Assembly: GCA_903893335.1 (NCBI GenBank)
Contig: CAITLX010000124.1
Location: forward strand, 1-7,722
Reading direction: 5' to 3'
Length of the DNA stretch: 7,722 nucleotides
From: an uncultured delta proteobacterium
Lineage (GTDB): Bacteria > Myxococcota_A > Polyangia > Polyangiales > Polyangiaceae
Shown here in pieces: positions 1 through 5,779 of the stretch (positions are counted from its first letter, which is position 1; every line of letters starts with the position of its first letter). Under the pieces are notes generated by a model, which did no database searches, had not been told where the DNA came from, and saw only the letters and a program-made list of their open reading frames with translations. Made by a program: the position numbers and the translations under genes.

Positions 1-228
1 AACGAGGAGAGGGCGGCCGCACGGGCGCGGTGGAACGGTGATTCGCTGGGTCTCTGGATGTCTCTCGACGCCGCGCTCGAGTCTGAGCGTGCCGAAGACA
101 TCGAAGAAGCAGTGGCGAACCTCGCCCGTGATAGCGACGCGGCTCGTCTGCTCGCGCGATGGAAGGGCGAAGCGGAATTGCCCCCGCGCGCGCTCGGGCG
201 CCGCCTCGCCAACGAGTGCCGATACTGA
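1..228 (+). CDS. C-terminal fragment of an unrecognised protein, cut by the left window edge
   Basis: Frame 1 is open from the first base to a TGA at 226-228 and gives 75 residues with no start inside the window that needs to be invoked. The peptide has normal protein composition: an acidic amphipathic helix (LDAALESERAEDIEEAV), then LLARWKGEAELPPRALGRRL and a Cys-Arg-Tyr end. It reads as a helical C-terminus of a soluble protein. I do not recognise the family. It ends 12 bases before the stop of the minus-strand gene at 241, so the two are convergent and nearly abut, and no T-tailed terminator hairpin is visible between them. Codons prefer G or C in the third position, as in the confident genes of the window. 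Confidence is for the reading frame being real; function is unknown. Confidence 0.7.
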   Translation, partial: NEERAAARARWNGDSLGLWMSLDAALESERAEDIEEAVANLARDSDAARLLARWKGEAELPPRALGRRLANECRY

Positions 229-240
229 CCTTGCGTGTCG

Positions 241-1092
241 TCACCGAACGGCCGCCCCAGCTGCTGCGCTTCCGCCCCACCCGCCGAAGAGACCTCCGAG
301 GAAGCCTCCGACCACCGTTCCGACTCCGGGGAAGATGGCCGAACCGAGCGCCGCGCCGAGCGCCGCGCCGCCGAACCCACCCGCTGCCCCGCCCGCGTTC
401 TCGACCGACCGCTTGCCGTACTCGCTGCCGTCGATGTCGCCGGTCGCCCAACGGAACGTGTCCACGGCCTGTTCGACGACGAGCCCGGCCGTTGCGGCCA
501 CGACGTTGCCGCGCAGCACCGACTTTGCCGCGCTCTGCGCCGTTCGCGACACGGCCTGGCGCGTGCCTGCGCGAGCGACCTGTCGTGCCGCGGTGCCCGA
601 CCCCTTGGCGACGACCCGAAGGATCCCCTCGTGCACCACGCTCGTCGCGGCGCTTCGGGCAACTCCGGCCGCTCCGCTCCGCGCCGCCTTCTTCGCGACC
701 TCCGCCGCGCTGTCGCCGCGGAAGATGGCCTCGACCCCGGCGAACACGGCGCCGAAGGCACCGTCTTGAAGCGCCCCACTCGCGACGTTCGTGCGCTTCG
801 TCGTTCGCTCGGCGCGCTTTCGCGGCGGAGCGGCGACGACCTTCTCCACCGCCGGTGCCGCCGCCTTCGCGCCACGGAGCAACCCGGCGATCGACTCGTT
901 CGTCGGCGACAGCACCTTGCCAGGCCGCCCGGTGAGGCGAGCAAAGTCCTCGGCCGAGAGCCACTCGCCGCGCGCTACCTTGTCGTTCTGCCAGGCGCCC
1001 GCGTGGTGCGCGCGGTTGCGTCGCGCCCAGCTCTCAGCAGATTCGCCACGACGGCGGTCGATGGCGGCCCAGTGTCCCTTTGAATTCTTCAT
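241..1092 (-). CDS. Putative membrane protein with C-terminal glycine-zipper hairpin
   Basis: The 283-residue product starts with ATG at 1092 and stops at TGA 243-241. Residues 1-100 are hydrophilic and basic, with Trp-rich N-terminal stretches and a Lys/Arg cluster at 91-100. Residues 105-215 are Ala-rich helices with regular small residues, including two stretches (about 105-126 and 193-217) that could be amphipathic or membrane-associated. Residues 233-282 are a glycine-zipper: small-residue spacing with a Pro-Gly turn (PGVGT at 255-259) between two hydrophobic Gly-rich segments (about 233-253 and 257-274), the pattern of a two-helix membrane hairpin. There is no signal peptide. No clear Shine-Dalgarno lies before the ATG. 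It follows the SH3-domain gene on the same strand after a 103-base gap, so it may be in the same operon or have its own promoter. Gly-zipper hairpins occur in outer-membrane, pore-forming and stress proteins; no specific function can be assigned. Confidence 0.85.
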   Translation of the reverse strand: MKNSKGHWAAIDRRRGESAESWARRNRAHHAGAWQNDKVARGEWLSAEDFARLTGRPGKVLSPTNESIAGLLRGAKAAAPAVEKVVAAPPRKRAERTTKRTNVASGALQDGAFGAVFAGVEAIFRGDSAAEVAKKAARSGAAGVARSAATSVVHEGILRVVAKGSGTAARQVARAGTRQAVSRTAQSAAKSVLRGNVVAATAGLVVEQAVDTFRWATGDIDGSEYGKRSVENAGGAAGGFGGAALGAALGSAIFPGVGTVVGGFLGGLFGGWGGSAAAGAAVR

Positions 1093-1115
1093 GCGCGTAA
1101 GACGCGCGACGCCGG

Positions 1116-1135
1116 CGGGTCTGACAAGCGACCCG
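1116..1135. repeat. Short inverted repeat upstream of the glycine-zipper gene
   Basis: The arms CGGGTC (1116-1121) and GACCCG (1130-1135) are exact inverse complements separated by 8 bases, in the 103-base gap between two minus-strand genes. The 6-bp stem is G/C rich but no run of T follows on the minus strand, so it is not a convincing intrinsic terminator. It could be a weak attenuator, an operator, or chance. Confidence 0.3.
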
Positions 1136-1152
1136 TCGACCTCAAACGACTC

Positions 1153-1168
1153 GGTTCGAATTCGAACC
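1153..1168. promoter_or_regulatory. Perfect 16-base palindrome, candidate operator
   Basis: The sequence GGTTCGAATTCGAACC is a perfect 16-base palindrome in the gap between the SH3-domain gene and the glycine-zipper gene, about 60 bases before the ATG of the latter. Its AT-rich centre stands out from the G/C-rich surroundings. Thirteen of its bases recur exactly at 3357-3369, ahead of the kinase-TerY-phosphatase operon. The position and symmetry suit a dimeric repressor site, but no protein is known to bind it. Confidence 0.35.
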
Positions 1169-1195
1169 CCACGACGCGAAGGGTCGGCCCGTGAA

Positions 1196-2041
1196 TCAAT
1201 CCGGATCGATGAGGATCTCGTTCATCCAGCCGGTCAACTTCTTCCCGCCTGCCGCGACCTCGACCGGAAACCAGTGCAGGCCGCTGCCGTCCTCGCTCAG
1301 CTTGGGTGCCCCCGCGACGAGCACGCATGTGGTGCGCGGAAGCACAGCGAGGCGCGTCGCCGTATCCTTCTCAGTAGAGGGCTGAGCTCTCACGTTGCCG
1401 TGGCGGTCCTGCCACTGCCACGAGACGACCGCGTAGTGCCGCGCGCCGCCGGGCGTCAAGCGCGCCGTGTCGGCGCGCGCGCAAAGAGTCGCAATGTCTC
1501 GGGCAAAGTCATCGTACTGCCGAAGCTTGTAAGCGGAAATGCGCCAATCGAGGGCCGCCGACAGGCGCTGTCCCTGCGCCTCGAGCGACGCGAGCGCGCC
1601 AGCAGCTGCGACGAGCGCGTCGGGAGCCCCGGTGCTCGCCGCCCGACGACAGGCCGCCTCGGCCGGACCGGTGACGCCGCGAGAAATCATCTCGCGGCAC
1701 TTCGCGAGGTCGTCGGCCGTCGCGTCCATCGGCAAGAGTGCGGTGGCCCCGAGATAGCCGCTCGGATCGCCCGAACTACCGGCGATGCGACCCACGTGAA
1801 ACAGCACGACGCCCTTTTCGCTGACCGAGGGTGTTCCGACCCGAACGCATTCTGGCTCCTGAAGAAGTGTGGGGTGTGCCTCGTCGGGCCCCGTGACGAG
1901 GGGCGCCGGTTGGGCGGGGGAGGCATCCACGACCTTCCAGCCGAGGTCTCCGCCCGAGGACGCATCACTGCCGCTGGTTCCGCAGATCTTCGCGAGGGCG
2001 TCCTCGCCGACGCTCGTGCGGTGCGTGCGAAGCGAGGTCAC
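1196..2041 (-). CDS. C-terminal half of a split protein: helical repeats plus bacterial SH3-like domain
   Basis: Counting from the first available GTG (2041) the product has 281 residues, but the coding signal clearly continues upstream to 2266, so this start is probably not the true N-terminus. The segment has Ala-rich helices (about 105-190) with paired Cys residues (115, 131, 187), and a C-terminal SH3b-type domain at about 215-278. The SH3b signs are NVRAQPST, then a central beta-strand segment, then W257-F-P-V-E-V and a closing TGWMNE, matching the usual 'NVR..PS....TGWV' layout. Such domains generally bind peptides or cell-wall components outside the cytoplasm. With the part upstream it would sit on the far side of a membrane anchor encoded at 2267-2902. 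Function is unknown; a sensor or adaptor is inferred from architecture only. Confidence 0.75.
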   Translation of the reverse strand: MTSLRTHRTSVGEDALAKICGTSGSDASSGGDLGWKVVDASPAQPAPLVTGPDEAHPTLLQEPECVRVGTPSVSEKGVVLFHVGRIAGSSGDPSGYLGATALLPMDATADDLAKCREMISRGVTGPAEAACRRAASTGAPDALVAAAGALASLEAQGQRLSAALDWRISAYKLRQYDDFARDIATLCARADTARLTPGGARHYAVVSWQWQDRHGNVRAQPSTEKDTATRLAVLPRTTCVLVAGAPKLSEDGSGLHWFPVEVAAGGKKLTGWMNEILIDPD

Positions 2042-2266
2042 GAGGGCTGCGAGTGCCGCGGACCGATCATGTTCGCCTTGCGCGACGAGCGCGAGGTACC
2101 CGTACGCATCGGCAGCGACGTCGTCGGGCGCCGCGGTGGCCCGGTCGCAAGCTCCACGCGCCGCTGCAAGCTTGCCTGCGTGAACGTGCTCGGCGCATCG
2201 TCCCAGCCAACCCTTGCCGCTTCCATCGTCGGCGAAGAGCCAGTCTTCCGACGCGAGTCCGTGGAG

Positions 2267-2902
2267 TCACCACACAGCGATGGCGATGCCAGCGACGACC
2301 ACGGTGGTCGCGCCGAGCGCCATCATCGCGCGCGCTGCGGTCCACCGCCGCGGCGGCAAGCCAACGGGAGGCACCTGCGCGGCCCTTGGCGCTGTCGCGC
2401 TGGGCGCAGGCGTGCCGGAGGTGGCTTCGCGCTGGAACCGCGGCGCCGCAGTGATATCCGGCGGCACGGCTTCGTGCAGCCAGTCTTCGAAGAACCATGT
2501 CGTGACGACGCGCAGGCTGGAGACCGCCGCTGCCACATAATCTTCGTCGATCGCCCTGTGGCTACCGGTGATCGGCTGCGAGTGAGACGCGTAGTTTCCC
2601 ACCTCCTGCAGATACCGGATTGCCGCCTGCAGCCGATGCGGCACGGCCTTCATCACCTCCGGCTTGCTCATCAGCTCGCCGAGGTTCTTCCGGACGTTCG
2701 AATCGCCGGACTCTGCGACGTAGATGGTCTGCAGGATCCCCTCGACGCCCACACGCGCGCGCGGCAGAAAGTCGATGGGAGCGCTGGCGTCGAAGGCGCG
2801 GGCCAGCGATGCCTGAGCGTACGCACGCACCAGGTGGAGGGTGTCCGAGGACTGGCGGCGGATCGGGAGGACTTTGCCCAAGGGGGCGCAACGGTACGAC
2901 AC
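2267..2902 (-). CDS. DUF4145-like helical domain with C-terminal membrane anchor; N-terminal half of a split protein
   Basis: The product is 211 residues from a GTG at 2902. The frame is open upstream only to 2941 and offers no ATG, and no good Shine-Dalgarno supports the start; a GTG at codon 25 is an alternative. Residues 45-145 resemble DUF4145: a helix (VGVEGILQTIY), a polar linker, then the signature-like RYLQEVGNYASH at 96-107, followed by an acidic helix ending in WFFEDWL. DUF4145 is found alone and fused to restriction, defence and signalling proteins. Residues 150-188 are a Pro/Ala-rich linker. Residues 191-211 form one hydrophobic segment, placing the helical domain in the cytoplasm. 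The gene stops directly after this segment (GCT GTG TGG TGA), and coding sequence continues past the stop in the same frame. It is divergent from the small Cys-rich gene at 3079. Confidence 0.75.
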   Translation of the reverse strand: MSYRCAPLGKVLPIRRQSSDTLHLVRAYAQASLARAFDASAPIDFLPRARVGVEGILQTIYVAESGDSNVRKNLGELMSKPEVMKAVPHRLQAAIRYLQEVGNYASHSQPITGSHRAIDEDYVAAAVSSLRVVTTWFFEDWLHEAVPPDITAAPRFQREATSGTPAPSATAPRAAQVPPVGLPPRRWTAARAMMALGATTVVVAGIAIAVW

Positions 2903-3066
2903 CCGGCCACGCGGGGATAGGTCGGCGTGGCTGGCCTGGTGTCACGTGGCGTGCGTGCGAACCGTCGGCCTCGCGCCGTCCTGCGTTCGCTCGGCCTCGC
3001 GGCGCGCGCGTCAGACCGGACGCTGGTTGCACGTCCCAGGGTCATCGCCGCCACGAACCCCCGGCC

Positions 3067-3071
3067 AGGAG
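3067..3071 (+). promoter_or_regulatory. Ribosome binding site of the small Cys-rich gene
   Basis: AGGAG lies seven bases before the ATG at 3079. It fixes the start inside a longer open frame that runs upstream over the opposite-strand gene. Confidence 0.6.
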
Positions 3072-3078
3072 ACCGCAC

Positions 3079-3321
3079 ATGCCCACGTCCACGTCCACGT
3101 CAACGACCACGACCCCGATTCCGACCTGCATCGTCTGCGGCCGTCGGGAATGTCGTCCCCACAAGAGGCCCCGCATCTGCTCGGCACACTGCCTCTCGCG
3201 GTTCGAGCTGTACCTCGGAGAGAAGCCGCTCGACTTGCCCTCGATCTGGGCGCAGCGGCCCGAGGCGGAAGACGACGACGACGAGAGCGTTTCGCCTGCC
3301 ACCCGCCTGCGGTGGGAGTGA
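3079..3321 (+). CDS. Small Cys-rich protein, probable zinc-binding
   Basis: The product is 80 residues, ATG at 3079, TGA at 3319-3321. After a Thr/Ser-rich N-terminus (residues 4-12, encoded partly by a repeated CACGTC-type hexamer) comes C17-x2-C20, a basic loop with C25 and H28, and C34-x3-C38. This spacing suits a single treble-clef or zinc-knuckle type site. The remainder has a short helix (LSRFELYLG), a Trp, and an acidic Asp tract at 65-68. There is no signal peptide or membrane segment, so it should be cytoplasmic. It is 156 bases upstream of, and codirectional with, the kinase-TerY-phosphatase operon, and divergent from the DUF4145-like gene. I do not recognise a named family. Zinc-ribbon modules are known partners in some TerY-kinase systems, so a role as accessory subunit is a reasonable guess but not shown. 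Confidence 0.7.
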   Translation: MPTSTSTSTTTTPIPTCIVCGRRECRPHKRPRICSAHCLSRFELYLGEKPLDLPSIWAQRPEAEDDDDESVSPATRLRWE

Positions 3322-3356
3322 GCGCTCCTGGCCCTGGCCGGCCGGCTCGCGGCACC

Positions 3357-3369
3357 GGTTCGAATTCGA
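3357..3369. repeat. Second copy of the palindrome core, ahead of the kinase operon
   Basis: GGTTCGAATTCGA here is identical to 1153-1165. The inner ten bases (TCGAATTCGA) are perfectly palindromic, while the outer bases are less symmetric than in the first copy. It lies about 109 bases before the kinase ATG at 3478, in the gap after the small Cys-rich gene, and is therefore placed where an operator for the triad operon could be. Confidence 0.3.
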
Positions 3370-3477
3370 TCGCCCTCGTCAGATCCATCCCGGTCCGCAC
3401 GTCTCAGGTTGCACGCACCCTCACGGGTCTCCTACCGCCGACGCCCGCGCCCGACCTCGCGTTCTGAGAACACCCCA

Positions 3478-5061
3478 ATGCCCATCTCAGCTCCCGCCAG
3501 TGCGCGCCTGCAGCCCCCTTCGAGCTTCGGTTCATCGTTTCCGTCGGTCGTTGCTCCCGTCTCGAGATCGCGACCGGTTGCCATGCCCCATGACCTCCTC
3601 ATCGTCGATGTCACTTCGTACGCCGCTCCTGGCTTCGCCGGGCTCGTCATGGCGTCTCTCGAGGACGTGACGCACTGCCCGGCGTTCACGGTGCCCGACG
3701 AGAAGTTGCTGCCCGCGAAGCGCGACCCGGTTGGGCGAGTCGCCCGCGCGCGGGCTTGCATGCACGCCAAGAAGCACCGGTCGCACAGGACCGTCGAGGC
3801 TCGCTCGACGACGGCGCTGCGCGCGGCGTACGAGAGAGCCATCTACGCCGCGGCCGAAGCCGGGGAGCGCACCTGCGTCGTGACGCAGGAGAAGGGTTGG
3901 GCGGACCATCTTCGCCGCAACTTCCCTGCGCTTCCGCTCGCGCGCCTCGTGGGCGTCAGGCTCGTCGGCTGGGACGAGCCGTTGCGTGCGCCACCGCCGT
4001 TCCGAGCGACGATGCGACTGGTCGAAACCGACGACGACGCGGTTGCGGAGTGCACTTCGTCGGCGGGCCTTCGGATCGGAGGTGCGCACGCAGGTGCCGC
4101 TCTCGGAGCCTGCCTGGGTCAGGGAGGCGAGGGATGGGTGCACGAGTACATCCCGGCAGGCGCAACGGCGCCGTCGCCGGACCTCGTGTGCAAGGTGCTC
4201 CGCCGCCCGTCTCCCGCCCGGCGCCGCAAGCTCGAGAAGATGCTGGCGGCTCGGGTCGCGTTGCCCGGTATCGGCTGGCCCCAGGAGCTCGTCTTCGACG
4301 CCAGCGGAAGCTGGCTTGGCTTCCTGCTGCCGCGCGCGGTCGGGACTCCACTGCGCCGCTGGCTTCGGCGGGTGTGGACGGCAGCGCCGCCGGCACCGAC
4401 GCGGCGTGCCCTGGTTGCGCTCGCGCTCGACTGGCTCGCGAAGGTGAACGCTCTGCACGACCTCGGCGTTCGCATCGGCGACATCAACCTCGACAACGTC
4501 TTCGTCGATGCACGTGGCGAGGTCGCGATCATCGACGCAGACAGCTTCCAGCTCCCGGACTTCGGCTGCCCCGTCGGCGTCGTCGAGTTCCTGCACCCGG
4601 ACCTGCTCGACTGCGATCTCCGCTCCACCCCCCGCAACGACGAGCACGAGGCCTTCGCCGTCGCGACGATGGTCTTCCACATCCTCTTCTGCGGCGTGCA
4701 CCCGTACAGCCACGTCGGTGGCACCACGCCGCTCGAGAACCAGCGCAAGCGGCTGTTCCCCTACGCAACGGCGGACTCGGCACAAACCAAGGCGCCTCTC
4801 GGCGCCAACGGCGCCGCCGCGAACATCTGGAGCCACCTGACGCGCGACCTGCGCAGCGCATTCCGTCACGTCTTCGGCGGTCTCGACGCGGCTCATCCCG
4901 AGCACTGGACGACGCTGCTGCGCCTCTACGACGCCGACATCGCGAACGCTGCGCTCAGCGACGAAGCCATCCCGCAGCTCTCGCACCAACGGTGGAAGCC
5001 CGGCGCCGAGGCTGCCACACGAACTGCCACCCGACCGACCCGAACCCGGAGGACCCGATGA
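3478..5061 (+). CDS. Atypical serine/threonine protein kinase of the TerY-linked type, with N-terminal extension
   Basis: From ATG 3478 the product has 527 residues; ATG 3583 (codon 36) and TTG 3409 are alternatives. The kinase domain runs from about 205 to 480. It has a glycine loop GQGGEG at 214-219, ATP-binding Lys239 in LVCKVL, a candidate helix-C Glu253, a catalytic loop IGDINLDN with Asp335 and Asn340, and a metal-binding Asp353 in IDADSFQ, where DAD replaces DFG. Later EAFAVATMVFHILF and GVHPY match the helix-F region. IGD in place of HRD and a DxDSFQ motif are usual for the TerY-associated/YegI-like kinases, so it is likely active. Residues 36-200 form an alpha/beta-looking region (LLIVDVTSY, then ALRAAYERAIYAAAEAGERTC) that I cannot assign. 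No membrane segment is seen. It is the first gene of the triad; its stop overlaps the TerY start (ATGA). Its substrate is unknown. Confidence 0.9.
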   Translation: MPISAPASARLQPPSSFGSSFPSVVAPVSRSRPVAMPHDLLIVDVTSYAAPGFAGLVMASLEDVTHCPAFTVPDEKLLPAKRDPVGRVARARACMHAKKHRSHRTVEARSTTALRAAYERAIYAAAEAGERTCVVTQEKGWADHLRRNFPALPLARLVGVRLVGWDEPLRAPPPFRATMRLVETDDDAVAECTSSAGLRIGGAHAGAALGACLGQGGEGWVHEYIPAGATAPSPDLVCKVLRRPSPARRRKLEKMLAARVALPGIGWPQELVFDASGSWLGFLLPRAVGTPLRRWLRRVWTAAPPAPTRRALVALALDWLAKVNALHDLGVRIGDINLDNVFVDARGEVAIIDADSFQLPDFGCPVGVVEFLHPDLLDCDLRSTPRNDEHEAFAVATMVFHILFCGVHPYSHVGGTTPLENQRKRLFPYATADSAQTKAPLGANGAAANIWSHLTRDLRSAFRHVFGGLDAAHPEHWTTLLRLYDADIANAALSDEAIPQLSHQRWKPGAEAATRTATRPTRTRRTR

Positions 5062-5777
5062 CCCGCACGAACACCCGCCGCCGCTCCGCCTCTGCCGACC
5101 TTTCGCTCGGCTCCGGCGATCTCTTCGCCAACCCCGCGGCACGTCTGCCGGTCTGCATCGTGCTCGACACGAGCGGTTCGATGTTCGGTCGCCCGATCAC
5201 GGAACTGAAGGAGGCCCTCAAGCGGTTCGTCGCGGCCGTCGACGCCGATGAGGACGCGCGCGACTCTTGCGAGATGGCGGTCATCTCCGCCGGTGGCGAC
5301 GTGACCGTGCACCCCATCGCGGTCTCGGCCAACGGTCGGCCGGCGCCGAGCTTCGACCTCGACCGAATCGAGGCCGCCGGGCAAACGCCACTCGGCGAGG
5401 CAGTGGTCGTCGCGATGTCGCTGCTCACGCGCCGCAAGGCCGAGCTGAAGGCCACTGGGGTGCCGTACTACCAGCCCTGGCTGGTCATCGTCAGCGATGG
5501 GCAGCCGACCGACGACACGGCCGAGGCGGAGGAACAGACGCGTGCAAGCGTGCGCTCGCGCTCGCTCACCGTCATCCCCGTCGCCGTCGGCGGCGACGCG
5601 GACACCGAGCGACTGCAAGCGCTCGCAGGTGGCGTCGCGCCGCACATGCTCTCCGGGCTCGACTTCGGGCAGCTGTTCAGCTGGCTGTCGGCGAGCCTCG
5701 CCGCGGTGTCGCGGTCCACGCCCGGCGCCGAGCCGAAGATCGCCGGTGCACTGCCCTGGGCGCAGCACCAGGAGTGA
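5058..5777 (+). CDS. terY: TerY-like von Willebrand factor A (vWA) domain protein
   Basis: The 239-residue product begins at ATG 5058, overlapping the kinase stop by four bases, with GGAGGA at 5048-5053 as ribosome binding site. A short basic, disordered N-terminus precedes one vWA domain at about 30-220. The metal-ion-dependent adhesion site is complete: D37-T-S39-G-S41, T110 in GQTPLGEA, and D147 in SDGQPTD. Length and motifs match TerY proteins, which are cytoplasmic scaffold or adaptor proteins in tellurite-linked stress systems and occur with a kinase and a PP2C phosphatase. The middle position between kinase and phosphatase, with coupled translation, indicates a stoichiometric complex. 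The symbol is used in the family sense; this is the triad version and not a member of a full terZABCDEF cluster, none of which is present in the window. Confidence 0.9.
   Translation: MTRTNTRRRSASADLSLGSGDLFANPAARLPVCIVLDTSGSMFGRPITELKEALKRFVAAVDADEDARDSCEMAVISAGGDVTVHPIAVSANGRPAPSFDLDRIEAAGQTPLGEAVVVAMSLLTRRKAELKATGVPYYQPWLVIVSDGQPTDDTAEAEEQTRASVRSRSLTVIPVAVGGDADTERLQALAGGVAPHMLSGLDFGQLFSWLSASLAAVSRSTPGAEPKIAGALPWAQHQE
5770..5774 (+). promoter_or_regulatory. Ribosome binding site that decides the phosphatase start
   Basis: AGGAG at the end of the TerY gene is five bases before GTG 5780. The other in-frame GTG at 5774 overlaps this site itself and would leave no spacer, so 5780 is preferred. 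Confidence 0.55.
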
Positions 5778-5779
5778 AC

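Larger units (their letters stand above)
1196..2902 (-). pseudogene. Composite gene interrupted by one in-frame TGA (DUF4145-like, membrane segment, TPR-like, SH3b)
   Basis: The two flanking ORFs lie in one frame; 2267-2269 reads TGA on the minus strand and is the only stop between 2902 and the TGA at 1196-1198. Translation of 2042-2266 gives 75 residues of good protein quality: LHGLASEDWLFADD, then a helical pair with GWLGRCAEHVHAGKLAAAR and DAYGYLALVAQGEHDRSAA, typical of TPR-like repeats. In this stretch there is no in-frame ATG or GTG, and only one CTG. If read through, the product would have 568 positions: cytoplasmic DUF4145-like domain, linker, one membrane helix, then TPR-like and SH3-like domains outside. 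A recent nonsense mutation or a sequencing error (TGG to TGA would restore Trp) explains this most simply. Recoding, including selenocysteine, is possible but has no support beyond the open frame. Confidence 0.65.

Noticed and set aside
1150..1175. GGTTCGAA resembling a tRNA T-loop
   Set aside because: On neither strand do the flanking bases form a T-stem, and no acceptor or anticodon arm follows; it is the palindrome described above.
791..2920. A 709-codon plus-strand open frame
   Set aside because: It lies antisense to the minus-strand genes, is Arg/Ala/Pro-rich without domain signs, and results from few stop codons in GC-rich DNA.
3083..3100. Hexamer CACGTC-type repeats as a microsatellite or phase-variable tract
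   Set aside because: Only about three units are present, each a whole number of codons, so change in copy number would not shift the frame.
3409..3477. TTG at 3409 as kinase start
   Set aside because: There is no ribosome binding site, the added residues are Arg-rich and it would cover the likely promoter region; ATG 3478 is better.
3532..5142. A 536-codon minus-strand open frame
   Set aside because: It is antisense to the kinase gene, whose motifs are clear; the peptide is Arg-rich with no recognisable domain.
5058..5777. Evidence for a complete tellurite-resistance operon
   Set aside because: No TerD-type, TerB or TerC genes are visible in the window; only the TerY triad is supported.
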